Part shown: in pieces, positions 1 to 8,367 of the stretch
Layout: the number at the start of each line of letters is the position of its first letter
Numbering within the stretch: position 1 is the stretch's first letter
Translations under genes and position numbers: made by a program
Source: Microbacteriaceae bacterium
Lineage (GTDB): Bacteria > Actinomycetota > Actinomycetes > Actinomycetales > Microbacteriaceae
Assembly: GCA_025352325.1 (NCBI GenBank)
Contig: JANXTR010000051.1
Location: 1-40,620, forward strand
Direction of reading: 5' to 3'
DNA length: 40,620 nucleotides
Notes under the pieces: generated by a model
What the model was told of the DNA's origin: nothing
Databases searched by the model: none
The model's input: the letters and a program-made list of their open reading frames with translations, nothing else

Positions 1-931
1 ACCGGGAGCAGTTGATCGTCTTCGCATCGATCACCGTGCTCGCCACCGTCACCGTGCACGGACCCGCGTACGCCGACAGACCCGTCCCCGCAGGAACACC
101 CGTACTCGACCCCGACGGGAAACCCGCAGTGGACGTCACCGGGAAACTCGCACTCGGCTTCGGGGCCGCAGCCGTCGGCGAACCAGACGGAGTCGCCGCA
201 GAAGTCGGAGTCGGGGAGTCGGTCGGGGCCGGAGAATCCGACGGGTTTGCGGAGTCGCGTGAGGACGCACGGTCGGACGGGGACTCGGTCGGCGACGACG
301 CCTGCGGCCGACCACCCGGCGCGAACACGACATCCACCCAGTACTGGCTGTTGTGCCAGCGGTGCGTGGGGAAGTGGGATCCGGTGCCGAGCCAGAACAC
401 GCCCGCACCCCGCTTCACGGCGAGCGTCGGGGTCGTCGAGTGGCCAGTGAACGAAGTCGTCTCGGCGTACCCGCCGTCGGGAGCGGAGTACGACACCACG
501 TAGCTCCGCCCGGCGACGAGTGCGATGGGGTTGGCGAACTTCGCGACCTGCCACCCCTCTGCGGTCTCGTCGGTGAAAGCCGCCGAGGCGAGTTTCGTGC
601 CCGTCGAGGTCCACAAGGTGCCGACGTGCAATCCCGACTGGGATGTCAGCTTCCAGAACCTCGCGCTGCTGACCGTGCCGTCCGCCTCGGCGGTGAACTG
701 GGTGCCCAACTCGACCGAGGTGATATCGGACTGCGACACGAGTTCGGCCGGTGCCGAATTGCCCCAGATCGTCACGCTCGAACGAGCGCCGATTCCGCTG
801 GGGACCCAGATGACGATCGCCGCGATGACCGCGATCACGGCGGCGCCAGCGAGTGCGGCGGTCATCCGTGGTCGGGAGGCGAATGTGGAGTGGTAAGCGC
901 GTTTCAAGAAATTCACAAAAATCGGTCCCAT
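1..931 (-). CDS. Secreted DUF4082 protein with Ser/Pro/Thr linker and start of a beta-helix-like domain (3' partial)
   Basis: An open minus-strand frame runs from an ATG at 931 off the left edge (310 codons seen). About 20 residues with basic positions precede a hydrophobic segment (about residues 23-42), which looks like a signal peptide or signal anchor. A DUF4082-like beta-sandwich follows, with motifs SARFWK, HVGTLW and THRWHNSQYWVDVVF. A low-complexity Ser/Pro/Thr/Asp linker comes next (about 200-260). The last visible part (GVPAGTGLSAYAGP, then VIDAKTINC) resembles the entry strand of actinobacterial right-handed beta-helix proteins. It lies 80 nt after the Asn-synthase-like gene on the same strand, so it may be the last gene of the polysaccharide operon, acting at the cell surface. 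An in-frame ATG at 868 is an alternative start. Neither has a strong Shine-Dalgarno. The domain names come from recalled family patterns. Substrate unknown. Confidence 0.75.
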   Translation of the reverse strand, partial: MGPIFVNFLKRAYHSTFASRPRMTAALAGAAVIAVIAAIVIWVPSGIGARSSVTIWGNSAPAELVSQSDITSVELGTQFTAEADGTVSSARFWKLTSQSGLHVGTLWTSTGTKLASAAFTDETAEGWQVAKFANPIALVAGRSYVVSYSAPDGGYAETTSFTGHSTTPTLAVKRGAGVFWLGTGSHFPTHRWHNSQYWVDVVFAPGGRPQASSPTESPSDRASSRDSANPSDSPAPTDSPTPTSAATPSGSPTAAAPKPSASFPVTSTAGFPSGSSTGVPAGTGLSAYAGPCTVTVASTVIDAKTINCSR

Positions 932-1011
932 GTGTGGTGCAGCGTTCGGCCACGGCAATTCCACGGGACGAGTCGCTCGAACGCAAGTCCGATGAGACGT
1001 CTCTCACATGG

Positions 1012-2760
1012 TCAGGATGCCGTCCCGCTTCTCGCAACGCCGCCCGCCGCCACCACCAGGCTCGTGATGAAGGCGACCGAACTGGGTCGGGGCTGGGCGC
1101 GCCCCGCCAGCACCTCACCCAGCCAGGCGTCGCTGAGGAAGCCCGACAACGCGGCCCCTTCGACGGCGTCGGGATGCTCCTGCCAGTGCTCGGCGACCTT
1201 CGCGGCGAGCACGATGCCGCCCGCAGGCGCGCGATTCCCCCGCCGAATCCGCTGCGCGACCTTGCGCGCCGCCTTGCGGGCCGAGGTGACAGATCGGGAA
1301 ACCGCCCGCAGGGGACCCGGCTGCGCGTAGGCCACGGGCGCAGGTCGTCCCTCCAGGGGGATCCTCCCGAGCTCAGGATCCAACTCCATCTGAAGCGAGG
1401 CGAGGAAGCGTGAATGCGCCTTGTCCGCGGGTGCCAAGCGGTTCGCCAGCATGAGAAAGTTCTCATCGAGCATCGGGTTGACGACGATGCGTTCATAGGC
1501 GACTGCGGTGTCCGTCACCCCGGCCCAGCGCTGCATCCGATGCCGGAAGTAGAGAGAGTCCGTCGCCCGGAACCATTCGGGCCCACCGGCGGTCACCGCG
1601 TCGAAGACTGCAGTATTGGCCGCGTCCCGCGCCCACGACGCGAAGTCGGTCGAGAGGGCCGCGGATTCGACCGACTCGTTGGCGAACATCCGCCACGATG
1701 CGAGTTGCTGAGCGTCCTGGCGCGTGTAGCTCCGGTCACGGACCGACCCGACGTAGTAGAAACCGCGAGCGACCTCTCCGCCCAGCCCCGAGATCCGGAC
1801 GCCCTGCTCGAACGCACCCTCGGCGACGGTGAGCGCCGCGAGCGCGAGAGGATCCGCCATGCCGTCCAGCCGCCGTGCCGCCTCGACCGTCAGCTCCCAG
1901 GCCTCCGCTGGGGTGATGTTCTCCAGGCTCCCCATTCCGTGCACCTCGTGGACCAGGCCGTCGCGCGCCGCGAGACGCGCGGCCACCTCGACGTCGCCGT
2001 CACCGGCGACACCGAGCGTCATGGCACGCAGGCCGCGACGGCGCGACGGCGGGATCGCGCTGAGCAGCAACCGCGAGTCCTGCCCACCCGTCAATTGCAG
2101 CACGGCATCCGGATGCTCGTCGAGGAGCGCCCCCACCGACTCGCGCAGCAGGGCCGCCGCCTCGGCGACGGACTCCTCGATCGAGATCGGCTCGAGCGGC
2201 GGCGGCGCGGACCGCGTGAGATGGACGCCCGTGGCGTCGAGGTGAGCGACCGCCCCCGGCTCCAGCTTCTGCACGCCCGAGATCAGGGTGCGCTGGCCAA
2301 GCTGCCACCCCAACTGCGACTGGACGGCCACTGCGCTGTCGTCGAGTCCCGCCCCCATCGCCCGACCGACCGCGAGAGCCGATGTCGACATCACCGCGTC
2401 CTCCTCGGCCCCGGGAGCGCTGTGATAGAGCTGCCGGAGACCCATCGAATCGGCGACCATGCTGACCCCTGAGGCATCTCCGCGAACAGCCGCGAACGGC
2501 GGGAGCAGTCGGCCGAGGCTCTCGGGACGAGACCGCACACCCGCCGCCACCGCGGTGTCAGATACCGCTCCCCCTGCGGTGCGCACGACGCGAGACAGGA
2601 TCAGCGTCGCCGGGTCCGCGGCGACCGGCTCGAGACCCCAGAAGGCGATCGATGCCGGCCCGGACGGGATGCGGCGCTCGTCGGCCGTCAGACCCCCCAC
2701 GCGATCCAGGCACAGCTCGGTCGCCGCGAGGAATCCGGGAAGCGGGATCGGCGCATCCAT
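1012..2760 (-). CDS. Asparagine-synthase-like ATP-dependent ligase without N-terminal glutaminase Cys
   Basis: This 582-aa protein has an asparagine-synthase C-domain with the PP-loop LQLTGGQDSRLLL (about residues 221-233), a variant of SGGxDS that binds ATP and forms an acyl-adenylate. The N-terminal third keeps the outline of a class II glutamine amidotransferase (MVADSMGLRQLYHS, about 101-114). However, position 2 is Asp (MDAPIP) and no Cys sits at the N-terminus, so glutamine-derived ammonia is unlikely. Proteins of this type make amides or lactams using other amines. It begins 4 nt after the carrier-protein stop, without a clear Shine-Dalgarno, so translation is probably coupled. Amidotransferase/Asn-synthase homologues also accompany a ligase and a PLP decarboxylase in exosortase-A polysaccharide loci. 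I infer that it joins the carrier-bound group to a sugar amine or similar acceptor. Substrate not determinable from sequence. Confidence 0.8.
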   Translation of the reverse strand: MDAPIPLPGFLAATELCLDRVGGLTADERRIPSGPASIAFWGLEPVAADPATLILSRVVRTAGGAVSDTAVAAGVRSRPESLGRLLPPFAAVRGDASGVSMVADSMGLRQLYHSAPGAEEDAVMSTSALAVGRAMGAGLDDSAVAVQSQLGWQLGQRTLISGVQKLEPGAVAHLDATGVHLTRSAPPPLEPISIEESVAEAAALLRESVGALLDEHPDAVLQLTGGQDSRLLLSAIPPSRRRGLRAMTLGVAGDGDVEVAARLAARDGLVHEVHGMGSLENITPAEAWELTVEAARRLDGMADPLALAALTVAEGAFEQGVRISGLGGEVARGFYYVGSVRDRSYTRQDAQQLASWRMFANESVESAALSTDFASWARDAANTAVFDAVTAGGPEWFRATDSLYFRHRMQRWAGVTDTAVAYERIVVNPMLDENFLMLANRLAPADKAHSRFLASLQMELDPELGRIPLEGRPAPVAYAQPGPLRAVSRSVTSARKAARKVAQRIRRGNRAPAGGIVLAAKVAEHWQEHPDAVEGAALSGFLSDAWLGEVLAGRAQPRPSSVAFITSLVVAAGGVARSGTAS

Positions 2761-2764
2761 GGAA

Positions 2765-3022
2765 TCAGGCCGAGGGGAGCTTGGAGTCGACGAAATCCGT
2801 CAGGGTGCCCACCGTCTCGAACAGCTCGGCCCCGAACTCGTCGTCGTCGATGGTGATGTCGAAGCGCTCCTCGAGCTCGCCGACCAGCTGCACGACCCCG
2901 AACGAGTCGAGCTCGGGGAGGGCCCCGAACAGCGGGGTGTCGCGGTGCAACTCCTCCGGCTGCTGGGTCAGCTCCAGCGTGTCGATCAGCACGCGCCGCA
3001 CTGCGTCGAGAGTGTCGGTCAT
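2765..3022 (-). CDS. Acyl carrier protein
   Basis: This 85-aa acidic four-helix carrier protein carries the phosphopantetheine site LPELDSFGVVQL, with Asp39-Ser40 (DSF in place of the commoner DSL). It should hold an acyl or aminoacyl thioester. The ATG at 3022 is preceded by GGAG at suitable spacing. The start lies 17 nt after the decarboxylase stop, and the stop lies 4 nt before the Asn-synthase-like start. Its place between an AMP-forming ligase/decarboxylase pair and an amide-forming enzyme argues for a dedicated carrier rather than the fatty-acid ACP. A longer reading of the same frame upstream (to 3391) lies inside the decarboxylase gene and is not the protein. Confidence 0.9.
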   Translation of the reverse strand: MTDTLDAVRRVLIDTLELTQQPEELHRDTPLFGALPELDSFGVVQLVGELEERFDITIDDDEFGAELFETVGTLTDFVDSKLPSA

Positions 3023-3039
3023 GGATGCTCCATTCGATG

Positions 3040-4266
3040 TCACACGAGCACCTCTGCGGGTGCAGGGTGCCCCAAGAAGGCGGTCGGGCTTGCCGTCAGA
3101 CCATACGCTCCCTGCTGGAAGATCACGATCAGATCGTCGATGTCGGCCTGCGGCAGCTCGATGTCGTCGCCGAGCAGGTCGAGCGGCGTGCACAGGCAGC
3201 CGACCACCGTGGCGTTCTCGTCCACGGGAGTGTCGGCGCGGTTCCCCACGATCAGAGGGTAGTTGCGGCGGATGGCCTGCCCGAAGTTGCCGGACGCGGC
3301 GAGCTGATGGTGCATCCCACCGTCGACCACGAGGTAGGTCTTCCCGCGCGACACCTTGCGGTCCAGGACCTTGGTGACGTAGACGCCGCACTCCCCCACG
3401 AGGTAGCGGCCGAGCTCGATGACGGGCGTCGCCTCCGGCAGCCGCTCCGCGATCGGCCCGTCGACGAGGGCGTGGAGGTCGGCGGCAACCGCCTCGAGAT
3501 CCAGCGGCTGATCCTTCTCGGTGTAGGGGATGCCGAAGCCGCCGCCGAGGTTGAGGTAGCGCACCGGTGTCGGCAGATTCTCCGCGAGCTCGCTCACGAG
3601 ATCGACGGTGCGACGCTGCGCCTCGGCGATGATCTCGGCGTTGAGGTTCTGCGATCCGGCGAAGATGTGGAACCCCAGGATGTCGAGGCCCGCCGTGGCG
3701 TACTCAGCCAGCACCTCGGGCACCAGCTCCGCATCGATGCCGAACTGCTGCGGGCCGCCGCCCATGCGCATGCCGGACCCCTTCACTGCGAAGTCCGGAT
3801 TGACCCGGATCGCGATCCGCGGCGTCACCCCGAGGTCGTCGCCAGCGGCGATCACGCGCGTGATCTCTGTGGTGGACTCGACTTCGACGATAATCCCGGC
3901 CGCAACGGCCTGGCGGATCTCGGCGGGCGCCTTGCCGGGGCCTGCGAAGCTGACGCGCTCGGGGCGGATGGTGCTGTCCAGGGCCGCCTGCATCTCGAGC
4001 GCGGACGCCACGTCGATTCGGTCGACGCGGGTGGCGAGGTGCTGCACGACCGCCGGCATCGGGTTGGCCTTCATCGCGTAGCTGAGCTCGATCCGCGCGG
4101 GGAGCGCGGCGCGCAGGCGGTCGACCCGGGCATCCAAGATGCCGCGGTCGTACGCGAAGAAGGGGGTCGACCCCACTCGGGCGGCGAGCCGGGAGAGCGG
4201 CATCCCGCCGATCCGCAACTCCCCGTCCAGCGTGCCGAATGCCGCGGCGTGCTCGGTGGGCTTCAT
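3040..4266 (-). CDS. Fold-type III PLP-dependent decarboxylase (LysA/ODC/BtrK-like)
   Basis: This 408-aa alanine-racemase-fold decarboxylase has the PLP lysine in YAMKANP (Lys66), a phosphate-binding NLGGGFGIPY loop, an ELGRYLVGE segment, and CLCTPLDLLGDD near the C-terminus. Cys359 and Asp363 match the Cys-x3-Asp of ornithine/diaminopimelate decarboxylases. The wording CTPLD and the neighbours fit the group found in exosortase-A polysaccharide loci. They also fit, in chemistry, BtrK of butirosin synthesis, which decarboxylates a glutamyl group held on a carrier protein. It is not in a lysine-synthesis context. The ATG overlaps the ligase stop (ATGA, 4 nt), and the carrier-protein gene follows. 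I infer that it decarboxylates an amino acid, free or carrier-bound, destined for the polysaccharide. The actual substrate is unknown. Confidence 0.88.
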   Translation of the reverse strand: MKPTEHAAAFGTLDGELRIGGMPLSRLAARVGSTPFFAYDRGILDARVDRLRAALPARIELSYAMKANPMPAVVQHLATRVDRIDVASALEMQAALDSTIRPERVSFAGPGKAPAEIRQAVAAGIIVEVESTTEITRVIAAGDDLGVTPRIAIRVNPDFAVKGSGMRMGGGPQQFGIDAELVPEVLAEYATAGLDILGFHIFAGSQNLNAEIIAEAQRRTVDLVSELAENLPTPVRYLNLGGGFGIPYTEKDQPLDLEAVAADLHALVDGPIAERLPEATPVIELGRYLVGECGVYVTKVLDRKVSRGKTYLVVDGGMHHQLAASGNFGQAIRRNYPLIVGNRADTPVDENATVVGCLCTPLDLLGDDIELPQADIDDLIVIFQQGAYGLTASPTAFLGHPAPAEVLV

Positions 4267-5849
4267 GCGGAGACCTGTGCTTTCAAGAGATTCCGGTCGA
4301 ACTTTCCATTGGGCGAGCGCGGCAGCTCGTCGCGCGCCTCGATCCGCGACGGGACCATGTACAGCGGGAGCGCCTGGCGGAGCGCGGCGAGCACCACCGC
4401 GGTGTCGAGGATTCCCTCGATCGACGTCGCGATCAGGACGATCCGGTGACCGATGCCGACCTCTTCGACGCCGAGCGCGACGGCGTCCCGCACCACGCCG
4501 GTCGCGTAGGCGGCCTCCTCGATCTCACTCGGGCTCACGCGGTAGCCCGACGTCTTGATCATGTCGTCGGTTCGGCCAACGAAGTAGAGGAAGCCCTCCT
4601 CGTCTGCGACCACGGTGTCCCCTGACCATACGGCCAGTTCCGGGGCGCGCCAGGCCTGACCCGGATGGTGCACGGGGCGGTACCGCTCCGCGGTCCGCTC
4701 GGGGTCGTTCCAGTACCCCAGCGCGACGAGCGCACCGCGATGGACGAGCTCGCCCTCCTCGCCGGGAGCGCAGCGCGTACCGTCCGGACGGAGCACGAGG
4801 ATCTCGGCGTTCGGGATGGCCTTGCCGATCGAGTCGGGGTGGCGGTCGACCTCGCTCGGGTCGAGGTAGGTCGAGCGGAACGCCTCTGTCAATCCGTACA
4901 TGAGGTACGGGTCGGCCCCGGTGAAGATGCTGCGGAGGCGATCGAGCACGGTGCGCGGCATCCGTCCGCCGGTGTTCGCCCAGTAGCGCACGCGCGCGGC
5001 GACGTCCTCGGGCCAGGCCACGTCGGCGATCTGGAGCCACAGCGGCGGGACGCCCGTGATGCCCGTCACCCCGTGCTGCGCGCAGAGCTTCGGCACGTCC
5101 CGCGGCAGCAGGTAATTCATCAGCACGCAGTGGGCGCCGACGGCGAAGGCGGTCGTCACCTGGCTGAGGCCGGCGTCGAAGCTCAGCGGGAGGACGCTCA
5201 GGATCACGTCGTCGCTCGTGTTGCGGAGGTAGCTGCTGACACTCTCCGCTCCGACGAGGAGGTTGCGGTGGCTCAGCACGACGCCCTTGGGCTTGCCGGT
5301 GCTGCCCGAGGTGTACAGGATAGCGGCCGGATCGATGTCGATCGCGGCGGGCTGGCTCGGCTCGGTGGAGGGATCCGCCGACTCGACATCGCGCAGGGTC
5401 GCGACACGGTACCCGGCGGTGTCGGCTCCCGCGGTGTCGGCCCCCGCGCCGCCGACGACCAGGACCTGCTCCACCGACCCGTCGGCGAGCGCGGCCGGCA
5501 GCTGCGCAAGCCGGTCCGCTGAGGTCACGAGAAAGCGCGCCCCGCTGTCCTGCACGATGTGCCCGAGCTGGGCCGGCTTGAGCACGTGATTGATCGGGAC
5601 GAACACTCCCCCGGCCGCGGACGTCGCGAACATGGCGACCACCAGTTCGATGCGCTTCTCGAGGTAGATCGCCACCCGGTCGCCGCGCTCGAGGCCGAGC
5701 TCCTGCAGTTGGACGGCCACCGCGCGCACGGCGTCCCCGAGCCCGCCGTAGCTGATCGTTTCCGTCTTATAGCTGAGTGCCGGTGAGCTCGGAGCGGCGG
5801 CCGCCGCCTCGGACAGCAGGTGGTGGACGTTGGTGCGGATCGTGGTCAC
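4263..5849 (-). CDS. AMP-forming acyl/aminoacyl ligase (ANL superfamily)
   Basis: This 528-aa adenylate-forming enzyme has the P-loop ILYTSGSTGKPKG (about 177-189), YGLTEA, a hinge/A8 region SGDTVVADEEGFLYFVGR then DDMIKTSGYRVSP, and the catalytic lysine in SPNGKFDR (Lys516). It activates a carboxylate as an adenylate and passes it to CoA or a phosphopantetheine arm. With the carrier protein two genes downstream, loading of that carrier is the natural role. The GTG start at 5849 overlaps the preceding glycosyltransferase stop (GTGA). A short in-frame duplication gives GADTAGADTAG at about 136-146. Closest recalled group: ligases of exosortase-A system loci. The acyl substrate cannot be read from the sequence. 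Confidence 0.88.
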   Translation of the reverse strand: MTTIRTNVHHLLSEAAAAAPSSPALSYKTETISYGGLGDAVRAVAVQLQELGLERGDRVAIYLEKRIELVVAMFATSAAGGVFVPINHVLKPAQLGHIVQDSGARFLVTSADRLAQLPAALADGSVEQVLVVGGAGADTAGADTAGYRVATLRDVESADPSTEPSQPAAIDIDPAAILYTSGSTGKPKGVVLSHRNLLVGAESVSSYLRNTSDDVILSVLPLSFDAGLSQVTTAFAVGAHCVLMNYLLPRDVPKLCAQHGVTGITGVPPLWLQIADVAWPEDVAARVRYWANTGGRMPRTVLDRLRSIFTGADPYLMYGLTEAFRSTYLDPSEVDRHPDSIGKAIPNAEILVLRPDGTRCAPGEEGELVHRGALVALGYWNDPERTAERYRPVHHPGQAWRAPELAVWSGDTVVADEEGFLYFVGRTDDMIKTSGYRVSPSEIEEAAYATGVVRDAVALGVEEVGIGHRIVLIATSIEGILDTAVVLAALRQALPLYMVPSRIEARDELPRSPNGKFDRNLLKAQVSA

Positions 5850-7168
5850 GGGCCCCTCCGCTCGCGGAGGAAGCGCGCGAACTCCACGGGATCGTCGAGG
5901 TCGACGTACCGCCGTCCCTGCGCATCAAACTCGGGCTTCGTCCCGTCATCCGGCACGGCGGGACCGGGGCGACTGAACCCGGAGACCTCATCGAACACGG
6001 CGACGTAGGCCTCGGCCTGCGGTCGCCAGTCGAGCTGCGTCGAGACCCGCTCGCGCGCCTTCTCGCCCAGCCGCACGCGCAGGCCCGGGTCGTCGATCAG
6101 ACTCTCCACGGCATCCGCGAAGGCGCCGATGTCGCCGGATGGCACATACAGCAGCGTGTCCCCGCCGGAGACGCGGGTCTCCACGAGATCGAACGAGACG
6201 GCGGGAAGGCCGTACGACATGTACTCCATCGTCTTGTTCATCGTGGAGAGATCGTTGAGCGGTGTCTTCAGATCGGGGCAGAGTCCGATGTCGGCGCGGC
6301 TGAGGTACTCCGCGATCGCGGGCCGGTCGACCCGTCCCGTGAAGGTGACGTGGTCGTCGAGCCCCAACTCGGTGGACTGCTGTCGGAGGTCGTCGAGGCA
6401 GTCCCCGAAGCCGAGGAGGGTCACGGTGACGTTCGTCCGACCGCGACGGTGGACCAGTTCATCCATCACCAGCAACACCTGGTCGACGCCGTCCTGCGGC
6501 CCCATGATGCCCAGGTAGGCGAGATCGATCCCGTCGGCCGGGCGCGGGCTCGCGGGGTAGATCGGCCGCATCTGCTTCGTGTCCGGCCCGCTGCGCACGA
6601 CGGTGACGTGGTTCGCCCGTCGCCCGCCCCGACGCACGGCGACCGCCTTGTACGACTCGTTCGTCGAGGTGACACGTTCCGCCGTGCGGAAGGATCGCCG
6701 CTCCAGCCACTTCAGTCCCGCGTACTGCAACCGCTGGCCGAACGTCTTCGGAGCACCGAACCGCGAGAGGAACAGCTCGGGATTGAGATCGTGGTGGTCG
6801 AAGATGTAGCGCACCCCGCGACCGCGCCAGAGGCGCGCCAGGAACCAGAAGGTGTCGGGCGGGTTGCACCCCTGGATGATGTCGAAGTGCTGACGCCGCC
6901 AGACGGCGAGCGACAGCCATGCCGTCCGCACCCAGCTGTACGCGAACTCCCAGACGAAGCCGAGCAGCCCCTCGGCCTCGGGCGCCGGCTTGTACTTGTA
7001 GATGTACACGCCCTCGATGCGCTGGCGGGCGGGGTCTCCCGGGCCCTTCGGGCAGATCACGCTCACGGTGTAGCCACGGGCGAGCAGCGCCTGGCACTCC
7101 AGCCACACCCGGCGGTCCAGGGGGACCGGGAGATTCTGCACGATGATCAGGACGTGGGGGCCACTCAT
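5846..7168 (-). CDS. Glycosyltransferase family 4 protein
   Basis: This 440-aa GT-B glycosyltransferase has an N-terminal acceptor domain (VLIIVQNLPVPLDRRVW, IFDHHDLNPELF). Its C-terminal donor domain ends in LSTMNKTMEYMSYGLPAVSF, followed by DLVETR. It should transfer a sugar from a nucleotide donor onto a lipid-linked glycan on the cytoplasmic face. The ATG at 7168 overlaps the upstream stop by 4 nt (ATGA), which decides the start even though the frame stays open far upstream. A mildly acidic tail (PDDGTKPEF, then DLDDPVEFARFLRERR) follows the fold. Donor and linkage cannot be assigned. Confidence 0.88.
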   Translation of the reverse strand: MSGPHVLIIVQNLPVPLDRRVWLECQALLARGYTVSVICPKGPGDPARQRIEGVYIYKYKPAPEAEGLLGFVWEFAYSWVRTAWLSLAVWRRQHFDIIQGCNPPDTFWFLARLWRGRGVRYIFDHHDLNPELFLSRFGAPKTFGQRLQYAGLKWLERRSFRTAERVTSTNESYKAVAVRRGGRRANHVTVVRSGPDTKQMRPIYPASPRPADGIDLAYLGIMGPQDGVDQVLLVMDELVHRRGRTNVTVTLLGFGDCLDDLRQQSTELGLDDHVTFTGRVDRPAIAEYLSRADIGLCPDLKTPLNDLSTMNKTMEYMSYGLPAVSFDLVETRVSGGDTLLYVPSGDIGAFADAVESLIDDPGLRVRLGEKARERVSTQLDWRPQAEAYVAVFDEVSGFSRPGPAVPDDGTKPEFDAQGRRYVDLDDPVEFARFLRERRGP

Positions 7169-8367
7169 GCGCCGTACGCCTCTTCTTCGATGATGCGCAC
7201 GACCGCGGCCCGCGTCGGATCCCAGGAGCGTCCCCGGGCGGAGGCCGCGGCCCGCTGGGCGGTCCCGGCGATATCGCGCGCGGTGACCGCGGCGGACAGC
7301 TGCTCGGCCAGCGCCGCGGCCGTCGGCGGCGACCAGCGGACTTCCGGGCTCGACAGCACGAGGTGCGCCAGCTCGATGTCGTTGACCACGGGAACGTTCC
7401 CCGCAGCCAGCATCTCCTCCGCCACGAGGGTGATGTTGGTGAACGACATGGCAAGGCCGGCAATCGTGCGTCCGTACAGGTCGTTCAGCTCCGCGGTGGT
7501 CAGCTGCCCGTGGAAGGTCACCGGGATGCGGAGCCCGCGCGGTGCCGCGCCGTAGACATGGATCTCCTGCTCGGGATGCCGCTCGTGGAAGAGTCGCAGG
7601 GCGACGCTCGCGAGCTGATACCCGCGTCGGGGGAAGTCCGGACGGCTGAAGAAGACGATGCCGCTGCGCGTCGGCCCCGCGGTTGGCGGGTGGTAGACCG
7701 CGGAGTCGCAGCCGAAGGGCACGACGTCGCTCGCGAGACCGGTCTCCTGTCGGATCATCGCGTCGAGCATCTCGCCGAGGGCGATCCGTCGGAACGGGAG
7801 CCGATACGTCATCGCCGCGAACTCGTACTCGGCACCGTGCGCGTAGAAGTAGGGCTCGTAGTCCTGGATGAAGTAGAGCCGACGCATCGGGGACGACCCG
7901 TACTTGGCGATCAGATGGGCGGATTCCCACGAGGTTGCGAGCGCCGCATCCATGCCCTCGATCCCGGCCCTCACATCGCGCACCTCGGCCTGCACGTGCG
8001 GCCAGTGCTCGCGGATGACCCCGGTCAACCGGTCGACATCGACCCCATGCTTGTCGTACAGGTAGATGACGCACCGGTGGCCGGCTGCCTCGACGGCCTG
8101 AACGATCCGGAAGAGCGTCGTGTGGCCCCCCGATCCCGGTGACGGGGGCGTCATGACCCACCCGACGGCCAGGGGCTGCCCCCGGGTCGGCCGGGTCTCC
8201 GGCAGCGGGAACTCGCGGGGGACATCGGTGAGGAGGTCGGCCGGATCGAGGTTGAACAGCAGGTAGGACGCATCGGTCACGCGATACGCGCGCTGGGCGA
8301 GCCGCTGAGCGATACCGCGGATGCCGACCTGGCGGGCGCGCCGAAGCCGCGACGAGAATGCGCTCAC
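7165..8367 (-). CDS. Glycosyltransferase, WsaF-like (GT4-type)
   Basis: This protein of about 400 aa starts at a GTG (8367) that overlaps the upstream stop as GTGA, matching the junctions of this operon. A longer in-frame reading to 8478 lies inside the flippase/GT2 gene. The motifs VGWVMTPPSPGSGGHTT, RLYFIQDYEPYFYAHGAEYE and NITLVAEEMLAAGNVPVV are those I associate with the WsaF-type rhamnosyltransferase group of S-layer and exopolysaccharide loci. The frame has no membrane segments, so it should act in the cytosol on a lipid-linked glycan. Donor sugar is inferred only weakly: no dTDP-rhamnose synthesis genes are in the window. Confidence 0.82.
   Translation of the reverse strand: MSAFSSRLRRARQVGIRGIAQRLAQRAYRVTDASYLLFNLDPADLLTDVPREFPLPETRPTRGQPLAVGWVMTPPSPGSGGHTTLFRIVQAVEAAGHRCVIYLYDKHGVDVDRLTGVIREHWPHVQAEVRDVRAGIEGMDAALATSWESAHLIAKYGSSPMRRLYFIQDYEPYFYAHGAEYEFAAMTYRLPFRRIALGEMLDAMIRQETGLASDVVPFGCDSAVYHPPTAGPTRSGIVFFSRPDFPRRGYQLASVALRLFHERHPEQEIHVYGAAPRGLRIPVTFHGQLTTAELNDLYGRTIAGLAMSFTNITLVAEEMLAAGNVPVVNDIELAHLVLSSPEVRWSPPTAAALAEQLSAAVTARDIAGTAQRAAASARGRSWDPTRAAVVRIIEEEAYGA

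Noticed and set aside
994-1003. GAGACGTCTC palindrome between the Asn-synthase-like gene and the DUF4082 gene
   Set aside because: Only 10 bp with no loop. Too short to call a terminator or operator.
5416-5452. Short tandem repeat inside the ligase gene
   Set aside because: It only duplicates five codons (GADTA) in a loop, keeps frame and is not a repeat family.
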